A DNA stretch of 64,000 bases from Pseudomonas serbica (GCF_028823535.1 NZ_JAQIYM010000014.1:124001-188000), one strand, 5' to 3'; positions 40,818 through 50,017 are shown, counted from the stretch's first letter. Notes: generated from the sequence alone by a model not told the origin. Program-made: numbers and translations.

Positions 40818-42329
40818 TTATGGCTCTTGGACTAAGCCAGGATTACCGAACTTGCTCATCAAGAAACTGACGAACTCTTCGACGGTCATTTTCTGGCCGT
40901 TGAACTCCACCTGGTTATTGGCGTAGTGCAGTTGGCTGACAACGTTGTTGTTGTCCAGTTTTGCCAGTTGCGAGCCGACCGCCATGCTGCTGAACATGTC
41001 GGCGGTGGCGGTGGCCTGATCGGCAATGAGCTTGGCGTCGGTCTGACCGTCGATTTGCGACTGTACGGTGAGCAGGTCGACCAGCATCGGTTTCGACACT
41101 TTCAAATTGACGTCCAGCAGCGCGATCATCTGGCGGACCAACTGGTCGGCCGGCAGGTCGATCGATTGCGGCTTGGTCAGGTCCAGCACCAGGTTGGCGC
41201 GGCTTTCGCCATTGGCGGTGTTGAACGACAGGTTCTCCAGGGCCACCTGCGGGCCAGCCGCCAGCAATTGCTCCAGGCCGTTTTTAAGCTGCGCTTCTTC
41301 TGCTTCGGTCAAGTTCAGCTCGGGGACCGGTTGACCGGCCTCGACAGCTTCGGCGGCGACCTGCTCATAGGGCTGCAATTTAGTCTGGTAGATCTGCATC
41401 AACGACAACGTCGCCGGGATGTCGAGGTTCTTCAGGCTCATGGCCAGTTGGGCAGAACCCACGGCCTTGCCGTTCAGGGACACTTCGGCAATCTTGTAAT
41501 CGGCGCGCCCGGAAGCACTGCTACCTGATTCCTCGGTATGGTTCTTCATTTCGAAATTCTTGAAGCCCAGTACCGACTGCTTGGGACCAAAGGTGGTTTT
41601 GCTGTTGCTCAGCTCGACGGTGTTATCGCCGGTGTAATAACCGTAGGTGCTTTTTGCCAGGTTGCTGGCCAGGGTAAGACCACTCAACTCGACCTGCACA
41701 GGTGTCTGGTCTTCGGCAACGGTGGTCAGCTTCAGGCTGTCCATGTAACCGTCGGCCTTGACCTTCTGTGCCTGGGCACTGGCCGCTACGTCAACTTTCA
41801 AGCCGGAAAACTTCAGGCTGGACTTGTCATCCAGTGCCGTTTCCAGCGGCAGCAATTCAAGCGTGCCATTGGTGGAGTTGTCGTAGCCAATGTTGACCAC
41901 ACCCTTGAGTGGTGAAGCGTCCTTGGTGGCGGCGAACCATTTTTCCGTGATCGGGGTCTTTTCCAGTTCGTAGTGACTGGTAGCCATGACCGGCAACCAC
42001 TTCAGCGACACCAGGCGCGAGAACGGCAGCGGGCCGTGTTCAATGTGATCGACAAACAGCAACTCGACCGGGGCCTCGCCGAACATCTCGCCCTCACCCT
42101 TGAGGCGGTAATGCGCCGTGCTGCTGAATACATGGCGTTCCAGGGATACCAGCTCCAGCGAGGCGGTGCCTTTGTATCCGACCATGGCGGCCTGCAATTG
42201 CTTGTTGGCATCCGCCAGGGAGGTGTTGAGCACACCTTCGATCTTGGTGCCGGTGAACCAGGCGCCGCCGGCGCTGATTGCACCCATGGCGACAACGATT
42301 CCCAGGAGCACGCCTGCTGATTTATTCAT
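40818..42329 (-). CDS. YdgA-family (DUF945) envelope protein
   Basis: The 503-residue protein begins with an N-terminal membrane anchor (MNKSAGVLLGIVVAMGAISAGGAWFTG), followed by a long beta-rich periplasmic region. This includes KIEGVLNTSL, GYDNSTNGTLELLPLETAL and the C-terminal DAKLIADQATATADMFSSMAVGSQL and VEFNGQKMTVEEFVSFLMSK. It matches the DUF945/YdgA family, of unknown function. The ATG at 42329 gives a normal signal-anchor; an in-frame TTG five codons upstream is possible. It is a single gene between two REP pairs. Confidence 0.83.
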   Translation of the reverse strand: MNKSAGVLLGIVVAMGAISAGGAWFTGTKIEGVLNTSLADANKQLQAAMVGYKGTASLELVSLERHVFSSTAHYRLKGEGEMFGEAPVELLFVDHIEHGPLPFSRLVSLKWLPVMATSHYELEKTPITEKWFAATKDASPLKGVVNIGYDNSTNGTLELLPLETALDDKSSLKFSGLKVDVAASAQAQKVKADGYMDSLKLTTVAEDQTPVQVELSGLTLASNLAKSTYGYYTGDNTVELSNSKTTFGPKQSVLGFKNFEMKNHTEESGSSASGRADYKIAEVSLNGKAVGSAQLAMSLKNLDIPATLSLMQIYQTKLQPYEQVAAEAVEAGQPVPELNLTEAEEAQLKNGLEQLLAAGPQVALENLSFNTANGESRANLVLDLTKPQSIDLPADQLVRQMIALLDVNLKVSKPMLVDLLTVQSQIDGQTDAKLIADQATATADMFSSMAVGSQLAKLDNNNVVSQLHYANNQVEFNGQKMTVEEFVSFLMSKFGNPGLVQEP

Positions 42330-42494
42330 GAATGACCCGTTCAATGTCCGTTGTTGAAGGTGTGGTCGTCTTCCCTGGACCCATGACGGGTTGCGGTCAC
42401 GACAGCGCTGAAAGTGGGGTGCAGGTTAGCATCAGGCGCGATGGGTGGCCCAATGGTTAAGGGTGAAAAAGTGTCTTGGCGAATACAAGACCGC

Positions 42495-42560
42495 CTTCGC
42501 TGGCAAGCCAGCTCCTACAAGGATCACCTCATACCTGTAGGAGCTGGCTTGCCAGCGAAG
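42495..42560. repeat. REP pair
   Basis: TTCGCTGGCAAGCCAGCTCCTACA (from 42495) is mirrored by TGTAGGAGCTGGCTTGCCAGCGAA (through 42560). It lies 23 bases downstream of the hypothetical membrane protein gene. Confidence 0.85.
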
Positions 42561-42583
42561 GCGTCAGTCCTGCCAACACGGAA

Positions 42584-43219
42584 TCAGGAATACTGAACCT
42601 CGATCTCATCAAGCTGATGATCAAAGGTTTTGAGCCGCGCCGTCCACGTATAGATCAGCACTTCGAAATCCCGGTTGATCACCGCCCCACCCGTCACTTC
42701 CCCGCGCGGGTCGCAGAAGTCCAGCTGATAGCGCTCGCGAGCCATGGCGGTGGCGACGTCAGCCAATTCGCGGGCATTGTTGAGCCAGTGGCGACCGTCG
42801 TCAGCCACTTGTTTGTCCAGCTCGAGGCATTGCTTTTTCAGGGTCTCGAGGCTTTTTTCCAGCGGCGTGCCCGTGAGCTCCCCCATGACTTCCTGGAAGG
42901 TCCTGCCCGGTTGCCAATAGCTGCCCCAAAAATAACGATCGAAGACCGATTCGACACGCCGTAGCGCCACCTTGGTGTCCCAGATCATCACCAGGGTCTT
43001 GCCTTGTTCAAGCTGTCTTTTTTTGGTTCGCTGCCCTTGGACCGTGGCCCAGGCCACCACCGAAATGGACATCGCGGCTATCAACAGGGCGGCACTGTCG
43101 AGGAACGTCAGCGCCGTGTCGATCTGGTTAGCCAGCATGATGCCGTAGAAATAGGTGCCCGTGAGCAGCACTAACGCCACCACGGCGCACCAGAAGCCGA
43201 GAGCATAAGGGTTTTTCAT
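42584..43219 (-). CDS. Two-helix membrane protein of unknown function
   Basis: The 211-residue protein has two N-terminal transmembrane helices (about 6-26 and 37-58) and a charged cytoplasmic region (QRTKKRQLEQGKTLVMIWDTKVALRRVESVFDRYFWGSYW ... LKTFDHQLDEIEVQYS). I do not recognise a family. The ATG at 43219 has GGGGAAACC upstream and is preferred to one at 43234. It is a single gene behind the efflux operon, 93 bases from the OprM-type stop. Confidence 0.65.
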   Translation of the reverse strand: MKNPYALGFWCAVVALVLLTGTYFYGIMLANQIDTALTFLDSAALLIAAMSISVVAWATVQGQRTKKRQLEQGKTLVMIWDTKVALRRVESVFDRYFWGSYWQPGRTFQEVMGELTGTPLEKSLETLKKQCLELDKQVADDGRHWLNNARELADVATAMARERYQLDFCDPRGEVTGGAVINRDFEVLIYTWTARLKTFDHQLDEIEVQYS

Positions 43220-43312
43220 TATTGGTTTCCCCATGACCTGCGCGAGCCTTGTGCGAATCGAGGGCGCTTTTGCAGGAACGCCCTTTCAACACTTCAAAGC
43301 ATAGCAACGGCC

Positions 43313-44761
43313 TCAGGGTTTGCTGGAGTTCGACGCTTGCGTTCGTCCGCTTTCCCAACCGCCACCCAAGGCGAGGAACAAATCGATCTGGCTGATGGCA
43401 ACCTGAGTGTTGGCGGCGGCCAGTTGCGCGGTGACGTCGGTGTAAGTGCGTGTCGCCTGCAGGTCCGCCAGGAAAGACGCACGACCGGCCTGGAAGAAGC
43501 GATGGGTCTGGTCTGCGGCCAGTTTCGCCGACTGCTCGGCGTCCGCCAGGGCCTCGCGGCGTTGCAGCAAGGCGGAGTACTGGGCCAGGCCGGTCTGGGT
43601 TTCACGAATTGCGTTGAGTACCACGCCATCGAAGTGCGCCAGCGTGGCCTGGGTGACTGCCTCGGCCTCACGAATTCGTGCTCGAGCGCCGTTGGTCGGC
43701 ACGTTCCAGGTCAGCGACGGGCCGAACCCCCAACGGTTGGTGGAGGGTTCGCCAAGGTTCTCCAGGATACCAACCGTACCGATGGTCGCGCCGATGCGGA
43801 TGTCCGGGTACAGCTCACCGGTGGCAACACCGATACCAGCGGTCGCGGCCGCCAGTCGCCGTTCGGCCTGGCGGATGTCGGGACGGCGCTTGAGCAGCGA
43901 TGCACCATCACCCACCGGCAACAATTGCGCAATTTTTGGCAGTTCGGCGCAGCTATCGGTGCCGGCCGGTAATTGATCCAGCGGTTTGGCCAGCAGCATC
44001 GACAGGCGGAACAGCCCAGCCTGGCGCGCAGCTTCATAGCGCGGCATGTCGGCGCGCAAGGATTTGAACTGGGTTTGCGAACGGGTGACCTGGGTTTCGT
44101 CACCACGCCCGGCATCGCGCAAACGCTGGATGAGTGTGGTGCTCTGGGCTTGCAGGTCGAGTGAGTGCTGGGCGATTTCCCGCTCTTCGTTGGCCGCGCA
44201 CACTTGGGTATAAGCCCGGACCACATCGGCCACCAAGGTGATGCGCGCCGTATCGGCGGCCGCCTGGGTTGCGTCGGCATTGGCCCTGGCCGCTTCGATG
44301 CCGCGCTGCAAGGTGCCGAACAGGTCGAACTGATACGACGCACTGATGCCGATATCGCCAATGTTGGCCACCGGCACCTTTTCCGGAAGCAAGAACGCCT
44401 CACCGGATTCCTGCAAGCGCTGGGCGCCCATCTTCACCCCACCGCTCCAGCCGCCCGCTGCCTCGGCCGCGTCGACCTGAGCACGCGCTCGCAGCAGGCT
44501 GGCGGCCGCTACGCGCAAATCAGTGTTGGAGGCCAAGGCCTGCTGTACCAACTGGTCGAGCCGCGGATCATGATACAGGCGCCACCAGTCGGCGGGCACC
44601 GGCGCCGAAACCACCGGTTTGCCGTTCACCGCCAGTTCGCCCTGCAGGTCTTCACGGTGGATCGCGGCTTCGTCCGGCAAGTGATAATCCGGACCGACCA
44701 TCTGACACGCCGACAGCAGCAAGCCTAATCCGGCGATCGCCAAACCAGAGGCCTTGCTCAT
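43313..44761 (-). CDS. OprM/NodT-family outer-membrane efflux lipoprotein
   Basis: The 482-residue protein has a lipobox (LLLSACQ, Cys19) and VGPDYHLPDEAAIHRE, the OprM-type N-terminus. It carries two repeats of outer-membrane efflux domains with KRRPDIRQAERRLAAATAGIGVATGELYPDI near residues 285-315. It forms the trimeric tunnel of the pump encoded upstream. Its start overlaps the HlyD-type gene by four bases. It is the last gene of the MarR-FUSC-DUF1656-HlyD-OprM operon. Confidence 0.9.
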   Translation of the reverse strand: MSKASGLAIAGLGLLLSACQMVGPDYHLPDEAAIHREDLQGELAVNGKPVVSAPVPADWWRLYHDPRLDQLVQQALASNTDLRVAAASLLRARAQVDAAEAAGGWSGGVKMGAQRLQESGEAFLLPEKVPVANIGDIGISASYQFDLFGTLQRGIEAARANADATQAAADTARITLVADVVRAYTQVCAANEEREIAQHSLDLQAQSTTLIQRLRDAGRGDETQVTRSQTQFKSLRADMPRYEAARQAGLFRLSMLLAKPLDQLPAGTDSCAELPKIAQLLPVGDGASLLKRRPDIRQAERRLAAATAGIGVATGELYPDIRIGATIGTVGILENLGEPSTNRWGFGPSLTWNVPTNGARARIREAEAVTQATLAHFDGVVLNAIRETQTGLAQYSALLQRREALADAEQSAKLAADQTHRFFQAGRASFLADLQATRTYTDVTAQLAAANTQVAISQIDLFLALGGGWESGRTQASNSSKP

Positions 44762-45645
44762 TGCGCGAGCTCCCGGTGCTGGTCGTCGATGATCGAGACC
44801 GTGGCGGTGCGCCCGGCAATCATGCGGAAATCCTCAGGGACATCATCAAAGGCGATACGCACCGGAATCCGCTGGGCCAAGCGCACCCAACTGAAGGCCG
44901 GGTTGACGTTGGGCAGCAGGTTGTTGCCACTGGTGCGGTCGCGGTCTTCGATGCCGGCGACGATGCTTTCCACATGGCCGCGCAGCCGCGCGTTGTCGCC
45001 GATCACCCGGATGTCGACGCTTTGGCCGATATGGATGCCGTTGAGCTTGGTTTCTTCGAAATAGCCGTCGATATGGAAAGAATTGCTGTCCACGACCGAC
45101 AACACCGGCCGCCCGGCACTGACGAACTCCTGTGCGCGCGGCGCCCGGTCGTTGACGTAGCCGTCCACGGGGCTGCGGATCACCGAGCGATCGAGGTTCA
45201 GCTGCGCGCTGTCTACAGCGACCTGCGCTTCCATCAACGCCACCTGGGCGCGGGCTACCCGTGACTGGCTTTCTTCCAGTTGCTCGCCCGGCACCAGATT
45301 GCCCAGGCCCTTGTTGCGCTTGGCTTCGCGCTGGGCCTGGGCCAACGTTTCCTCGCGGTCGGCGACCGCCGCTTTCGCCTGGCGCAGGGCCAGCTTGAAG
45401 CGGTCCTGGTCGATGTTGAACAGCACCTGGCCGCGCTTGACCCACTGGTTGTCGCGCACTTGCACTTGCTGGATCAGCCCGGATACGTCCGGCGCGATCT
45501 GCACGATGTCGGCACGGATGTGCCCGTCGCGGGTCCAGGGCGCGAACATGTAGTACATCACCATGCGCCAGACCACGACCACGGCGAAGGTGACGATCAG
45601 CAGGGTCAGGACTACGCGACCGAGGGTTAAAAACGGTTTTTTCAT
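44758..45645 (-). CDS. HlyD/AaeA-type membrane-fusion protein
   Basis: The 295-residue protein has an N-terminal membrane anchor (RVVLTLLIVTFAVVVVWRMVMYYMF), then APWTRDGHIRADIVQIAPDVSGLIQQVQVRDNQWVKRGQVLFNID, typical of AaeA/EmrA-like fusion proteins. A coiled-coil hairpin spans about 75-135, and the barrel segment is YFEETKLNGIHIGQSVDIRVIGDN. It has no lipobox, unlike the Tri adaptors. It bridges the FUSC pump and the OprM-type channel and overlaps both neighbours by four bases. Confidence 0.9.
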   Translation of the reverse strand: MKKPFLTLGRVVLTLLIVTFAVVVVWRMVMYYMFAPWTRDGHIRADIVQIAPDVSGLIQQVQVRDNQWVKRGQVLFNIDQDRFKLALRQAKAAVADREETLAQAQREAKRNKGLGNLVPGEQLEESQSRVARAQVALMEAQVAVDSAQLNLDRSVIRSPVDGYVNDRAPRAQEFVSAGRPVLSVVDSNSFHIDGYFEETKLNGIHIGQSVDIRVIGDNARLRGHVESIVAGIEDRDRTSGNNLLPNVNPAFSWVRLAQRIPVRIAFDDVPEDFRMIAGRTATVSIIDDQHRELAQ

Positions 45646-45851
45646 GTCATCAGGTATCGACTGAGTGAGTCCACGGCGCCAAGCAGCAGGGCGTAGAGGG
45701 CCACGTTGAACAATGCCCGGTGCCAGACCAGACGGTAAAAGTGCAGGCGCGTCAGCACCCCGTGCACCAACAGGTACAACACATAGGTAATGCCCATCAG
45801 CACCAGCAGCGTGGGCAGGAACACCCCGCTGATATCCAGGTCACCGATCAT
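45642..45851 (-). CDS. DUF1656 (AaeX-like) small membrane protein
   Basis: The 69-residue protein has two transmembrane helices (about 10-28 and 47-66) and the DUF1656 start DLDISGVFLPTLLVLMGITY. It is found between FUSC and HlyD genes of AaeXAB-type pumps. It overlaps both neighbours by four bases. Its role in the pump is not known. Confidence 0.88.
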   Translation of the reverse strand: MIGDLDISGVFLPTLLVLMGITYVLYLLVHGVLTRLHFYRLVWHRALFNVALYALLLGAVDSLSRYLMT

Positions 45852-47920
45852 AAAGGCGCTCCATCGATGCCATGGGGAAGCGGTTCTTCGGGCTCGGCAG
45901 AACCGACGAATTCGACACCGGGCAACAACGCCAGGCGCAAGCCACTCAAGGCGTGCAGCAGGTGCAGTCGGGTTTGCTCGTCCGGCGCGCCGGCCAATGC
46001 CCGACGGGTACGGTCGAGGGTCATCAGCAACGGGCTCGGCGCCGGCAGGCGTTCGCCAGCCTTGAGGCAGGCCCTGAAGTATTCGCCAACCTCGGCAACC
46101 ACCTGATGCAGCAACGCTTGCGGTGCACCCTGAACCCGCGGCGTGTAGGCCAATAGGTCCAGCAGGTTCAGCGCCACACGTACCTCGCGCAAGGCGATGC
46201 CGGTGTCCTGGCCGATTACGGCCAGGCGCGGCAAATGCTGCATCAGGCGATCCAGTACCTGCACGCCCAGGCGTCGGTGATCGGCCAGACTCGCCGGCTC
46301 GGTGAGGCTGACAATGTCGCGCCAGGCGAAACGGGTCAGGCGCTTGGCCGCCAGCTCAGCACCGAACGGCCGGGCGATCAGGGTCCAGACGAAGGCGAAC
46401 AGCAAGCCGACGGGGCCTGCCAGGTTGGAGTTGGCGAAGCTGAGGAAGTCCGCGTCGTAGGCGCCCTGGATACTGATGAACGATGAAGTGTTGACCAGGG
46501 TCAGCAACATGCCCAGATAGAACTGCGGCTTGACCGTCAGGGTCCCGATGCAAATGAACGGCACGGCGAAAGCCAGCACCAGCATCGGGAAGTCATGCAG
46601 GTTGGGCAGGACCAGAAACAGGTAGAGGCTGGCGAACACCACCGACATCGCCGTCCAGAAAAAGAACCGGTAGATCTGCGGTGCCGGGTCGTCCATCGAG
46701 GCGAAGAAGCTGCACGCCACGGCCGCCAGGATCACTGCACTGCCGCCATCGGTCCAGCCCAGCAGAATCCACAGCACCGAGGCGACAATGATCGCAGCGA
46801 CAGTGGAGGCGGCGGAGTAGAACATCAGGCCACGATCCAGAAAGGGGGTCAGGCGCCCCAGACGCCAATGCCGATAAACCGCGCGCCAACTGTCCTGGCT
46901 TTCGCACTGGATCGCGTGTTGCAGGCTGCGGCAGTCCTGCCACAAATCGACCCATTCGCCGAGGCGATAAATGGCGTTGGAGAACAGCAGTTGCTTGCGA
47001 TCACCCAGCTCTTCGGCGCTGGGTTGCAGCGCTTCAAGCTGGTCTTTTAGCGCTTGCCAGCGCCCGATCTCGGCGTCTTTGTGCTCAAGCCATTCACTGG
47101 CGGCGGCGAGCAAGGGAGCGAACTTGTCCACCAGCTCGGGGGTGCGTCTTTCCAAGGCGTAGAGTGCATCGTCGAGGGCATCGATCACCGGCAACAGGTG
47201 AATCATCCGCCCGCGCAACTCCTTGGTGTTGCGCACCGTTTGTGGGCGCGCGCCTTCGTGGGGCAACTGGCCGATCATCAGCTCCAGGGTATTGAACGTG
47301 GCAACCATCGAGGTGCGCAACGCGCTGACTTCGTCGGGCTGCACGTTGCGCCCGAGAAAGCGCGCGCTGTAGGTCGACGCGTCGGCAAACCATTTGCTCA
47401 CTGAGTCGTTGAATACCGGCGCCAGCCGTCGCGGCCAGAACATTGCGCCAACTACCGCAGCGACGGCGATGCCGAGGAAGATTTCTTCTGTGCGCGCTTC
47501 AGCCACGTCCCACACCGCCAACGGGTTATTCACCACCGGCAGGGCGATCAACGGCAAGGTGTAGCCGGCCAGCATCAAGGCGTAATTGTTGGCGGTGCGC
47601 AAATGCATGGACAGGAACAGCAACGTCCCGGTCCATAGCGCGATGACTACTACCAGCACATAAGGGCTCTGCACGAACATCGGCACGAACAGGACAGCCG
47701 CGGCGGCCCCCAGGAAAGTGCCGACCGCACGGTATAGCGCCTTGGAACTGGTCGGACCGACAAACGGGCTGGAAACGATGTACACCGTAGCCATCGCCCA
47801 ATATGGCCGCGGCATTTGCATGAGCAGGGCGATGTACAGCGCGATCATCGAAGCCGCGAAGGTGCGCACGCCGTAGAACCAATCCCGCGCCGAGGGCATG
47901 CCGGTAAAAAAGCCACTCAA
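45848..47920 (-). CDS. FUSC-family (AaeB-like) aromatic acid efflux transporter
   Basis: The 690-residue membrane protein has two blocks of about five or six helices (residues 17-165 and 365-530), each followed by a cytoplasmic helical domain. The N-terminus RDWFYGVRTFAASMIALYIALLMQMPRPYWAMATVYIVSSPFVG is typical of FUSC/AaeB. AaeB exports p-hydroxybenzoate and related hydroxylated aromatic acids in E. coli; the substrate here is inferred. It starts within the stop of the MarR gene (ATGA). Confidence 0.9.
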   Translation of the reverse strand: MSGFFTGMPSARDWFYGVRTFAASMIALYIALLMQMPRPYWAMATVYIVSSPFVGPTSSKALYRAVGTFLGAAAAVLFVPMFVQSPYVLVVVIALWTGTLLFLSMHLRTANNYALMLAGYTLPLIALPVVNNPLAVWDVAEARTEEIFLGIAVAAVVGAMFWPRRLAPVFNDSVSKWFADASTYSARFLGRNVQPDEVSALRTSMVATFNTLELMIGQLPHEGARPQTVRNTKELRGRMIHLLPVIDALDDALYALERRTPELVDKFAPLLAAASEWLEHKDAEIGRWQALKDQLEALQPSAEELGDRKQLLFSNAIYRLGEWVDLWQDCRSLQHAIQCESQDSWRAVYRHWRLGRLTPFLDRGLMFYSAASTVAAIIVASVLWILLGWTDGGSAVILAAVACSFFASMDDPAPQIYRFFFWTAMSVVFASLYLFLVLPNLHDFPMLVLAFAVPFICIGTLTVKPQFYLGMLLTLVNTSSFISIQGAYDADFLSFANSNLAGPVGLLFAFVWTLIARPFGAELAAKRLTRFAWRDIVSLTEPASLADHRRLGVQVLDRLMQHLPRLAVIGQDTGIALREVRVALNLLDLLAYTPRVQGAPQALLHQVVAEVGEYFRACLKAGERLPAPSPLLMTLDRTRRALAGAPDEQTRLHLLHALSGLRLALLPGVEFVGSAEPEEPLPHGIDGAPL

Positions 47921-48384
47921 GGGTTGGCCACCGGCAAATGACTGGCCGACTCGAAGGCCTGCAACACGCGCAGCGTCGCTTCAAGGTCTCCCTCAGCAAT
48001 CCCTTCGAGCACTTCATGACGCAGCCGCACCAACTCGACCTCAACGGCTTGCACCAGGGTGCGACCGGTATCGGTCAGGCTCAGGCATTTGGCGCGACGG
48101 TCCTGGGCGTCTTCGGTGCGGCAGACGTAGCCGCCCTGGCATAACTGATCGAGCAATCGCACCAGGGACGGGCTTTCCATCCCCGCCGCCTGCGCCACCG
48201 TCACCTGCCGCACACCCTCGCCCAGGCGCCCGATCATCAGCAGCGGGACGGCACAGGCTTCGGAAATTCCATAGTTGGCCAACGTGCTCTGGCAGATTTT
48301 TCGCCAATGCCGAGCGGCCACCACCATGGTGCTGCTGATGTTCATCTGGAGAACGTCGAGGGAATTCGGCACGAGGGAAAACAC
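47917..48384 (-). CDS. MarR-family regulator of the FUSC efflux operon
   Basis: The 155-residue protein has the winged-helix MarR pattern: ISEACAVPLLMIGRLGEGVRQVTVAQAAGMESPSLVRLLDQLCQGGYVCRTEDAQDRRAKCLSLTDTGRTLV near residues 38-110. It heads the five-gene pump operon and overlaps the FUSC gene by four bases, so it is probably an autoregulating repressor relieved by an aromatic substrate. The GTG at 48384 is one possible start; an ATG at 48345 would give a shorter protein with the same domain. Neither has a strong ribosome site. Confidence 0.85.
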   Translation of the reverse strand: MFSLVPNSLDVLQMNISSTMVVAARHWRKICQSTLANYGISEACAVPLLMIGRLGEGVRQVTVAQAAGMESPSLVRLLDQLCQGGYVCRTEDAQDRRAKCLSLTDTGRTLVQAVEVELVRLRHEVLEGIAEGDLEATLRVLQAFESASHLPVANP

Positions 48385-48455
48385 ACACTGTTAGTTTGCT
48401 AACTATCAATATGCCATTGGAGGAGATTTTCAGTCAAGTTTTGAAACAAATTGCT

Positions 48456-48701
48456 TTACGCCCCTCGCCCCTTCCTCAACAGCACATTCAACTGATCCAC
48501 CACCTCCGCCCAATCGGCATCATCCAGAATTTCATTGCGCAACAGATCCGCCTGACTCGAATTCCAGAAAAAAGCATCCGCCAGATGCAACTCGGGTTTG
48601 AGCGGCGAATGAGTGGCGATGAATTTGTCGATGCTCTCGGCGTCGTCGGGAAGGCCGAGTTGTTTGAACAGGGAGGGAAGGCTGTGGGTTGGGTTTTCCA
48701 T
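48456..48701 (-). CDS. DUF2789 protein
   Basis: The 81-residue protein (PSLFKQLGLPDDAESIDKFIATHSPLKPELHLADAFFWNSSQADLLRNEILDDADWAEVVDQLNVLL) fits the DUF2789 family of small cytoplasmic proteins with unknown function. The ATG at 48701 has AGGAG eight bases upstream. It follows a REP pair and stands alone. Confidence 0.82.
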   Translation of the reverse strand: MENPTHSLPSLFKQLGLPDDAESIDKFIATHSPLKPELHLADAFFWNSSQADLLRNEILDDADWAEVVDQLNVLLRKGRGA

Positions 48702-48744
48702 GTCTGGCTCCTGTAAATCTGATAAAGGGACCGCTGCGCGGTCC

Positions 48745-48809
48745 ATCGCGAGCAAGCTCGCTCCTACAGGGGAATGCGGTGACCCTGTGGGAGCGAGCCT
48801 GCTCGCGAA
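48745..48809. repeat. Mixed REP pair
   Basis: TCGCGAGCAAGCTCGCTCCTACAG (from 48745) faces CTGTGGGAGCGAGCCTGCTCGCGA (through 48809), one GTAGGAGC and one GTGGGAGC type, between two minus-strand genes. Confidence 0.83.
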
Positions 48810-48824
48810 GACGGTAGCATTGAC

Positions 48825-49286
48825 TCAATGACTCAACTCTCGCACCTCCGCATGCGGCACCATTTTCAGAAATTGCGGCATGTCCATGTGCAATAGGTTG
48901 ATGTGGTTGCCAGCCTCCAGATAGATGTCTTTCTGCCGGGTCAGCAGCGGGTCGATGACCACGTCCAGGCCATAGGCTTCGCCCAGGGCAGGCACGGCGC
49001 CGCGCTCGCAGTCGTCGAACAGGTGCGGCAGGTTGCTTTCCCGGGAGACCTGCCATTCACCGCTGCTGCGTACTTTGCTCAAGTCCAGGTGACGGCTGGC
49101 GGGCAGCACGGCCATCAGGTAATGGCCGTGGTGGTCGTCGAGAATGACCGACTTGGCCACACGTTCCGCGGGAATACCCGCGACCCGCGCGGTTTCGAGG
49201 CTGCTGGCCGAGTGTGGATGGGTAACGATGTCATATTCGCATTTAGCCTGCTCCAGGCTTCGCTGCACGGTTCTTGCCATACGCAT
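48825..49286 (-). CDS. YbaK/ProX-type aminoacyl-tRNA deacylase
   Basis: The 153-residue protein has the YbaK/EbsC fold: EYDIVTHPHSASSLETARVAGIPAERVAKSVILDD, HYLMAVLPASRHLDLSKVR and DCERGAVPALGEAYGLDVVIDPLL. These include the conserved Lys of VAKSVIL and the GAVPALG loop that bind mischarged aminoacyl-tRNA 3' ends. Proteins of this group hydrolyse Cys- or Ala-tRNA(Pro). The ATG at 49286 has GAGG upstream. It diverges from the nfeD gene. Confidence 0.87.
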   Translation of the reverse strand: MRMARTVQRSLEQAKCEYDIVTHPHSASSLETARVAGIPAERVAKSVILDDHHGHYLMAVLPASRHLDLSKVRSSGEWQVSRESNLPHLFDDCERGAVPALGEAYGLDVVIDPLLTRQKDIYLEAGNHINLLHMDMPQFLKMVPHAEVRELSH

Positions 49287-49419
49287 GATGCACCTCGGTG
49301 TCCGCGAGAACGCCTGCGGACGATGGTTAACACTTTTGTACGTAGTAAAAGTCTAGGCCCGCTGGGGCAAGCCCGCGGGAAATCCGCCCATCGGCCGCGT
49401 CGACAACTGGTTAAAATTC

Positions 49420-49448
49420 ATACAGTCGGCGCCTCAACTAGACTGTAT
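49420..49448. promoter_or_regulatory. Inverted repeat upstream of nfeD-type gene
   Basis: ATACAGTC (49420-49427) and GACTGTAT (49441-49448) are perfect 8-bp arms 13 bases apart, 34 bases before the GTG start at 49482. It may be an operator or a hairpin of the 5' leader. It is not a LexA box, because the spacing is wrong. Confidence 0.35.
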
Positions 49449-49481
49449 ACAGAAGCACCTGCGACTCTCCCGGAGGGTCAC

Positions 49482-50015
49482 GTGAACACTCGCTATTGTG
49501 CCGTTGCGTTGCTGCTGGCATTGAGCGGCTCCGTCCTCGCTGCGGACACCGCCGGCCTGCCGGTTTCCAACCCCGCGGGGATGTGGCTGATCACCTTCGG
49601 TATCGCCTTCCTGATCGCCGAAGCGGCACTGCCCAACTACGGCGTGATCGGTCTGGGCGGGATCGTGATGTTCGTGATCGGCGCGCTGATCCTGACCAAT
49701 GCCGAATTGCCCGTGCCGTTGATGATCGGCCTGGGACTGATCAGCGCGCTGCTGCTGATATTCCTGCTGATCCGCGCCCTGAAGACCCGGCCGCGCCACA
49801 CCGTCAGCGGCGACGCCGTCCTGCTGGGCAGCGTGACCTCGGTGCTGGCCTTGCAGGCCGCCGATGCATGCCTGGGCTGGGTGCACTTGCAGGGCGAAAA
49901 CTGGCAGGTAGCGAGCACCCAGCCATTGCATGTCGGGCAACAGGTCCGGGTGGTGGCACGCAAGGGATTGTTGCTGGAAGTGGCCGCGGCTGATGCGGTA
50001 ACGGTTGGAGATTAG
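49482..50015 (+). CDS. NfeD-family membrane protein (short form)
   Basis: The 177-residue protein has a signal peptide (NTRYCAVALLLALSGSVLAAD), membrane helices at about 33-52, 60-76 and 83-103, and a C-terminal OB-fold segment (VSGDAVLLGSVTSVLALQ ... GWVHLQGENWQVAS ... VGQQVRVVARKGLLLEV). It lacks the N-terminal ClpP-like protease of long NfeD. The GTG at 49482 has CGGAGG nine bases upstream. It is followed two bases after its stop by the SPFH gene, the standard NfeD-stomatin pair acting in membrane-domain quality control. Confidence 0.86.
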   Translation: MNTRYCAVALLLALSGSVLAADTAGLPVSNPAGMWLITFGIAFLIAEAALPNYGVIGLGGIVMFVIGALILTNAELPVPLMIGLGLISALLLIFLLIRALKTRPRHTVSGDAVLLGSVTSVLALQAADACLGWVHLQGENWQVASTQPLHVGQQVRVVARKGLLLEVAAADAVTVGD

Positions 50016-50017
50016 TC

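Noticed and set aside
49411..49452. Possible LexA box before the nfeD-type gene (CTGG...ACAG, CTGTATACAG)
   Set aside because: LexA sites need CTGT-N8-ACAG; the spacings here are wrong in both candidates.
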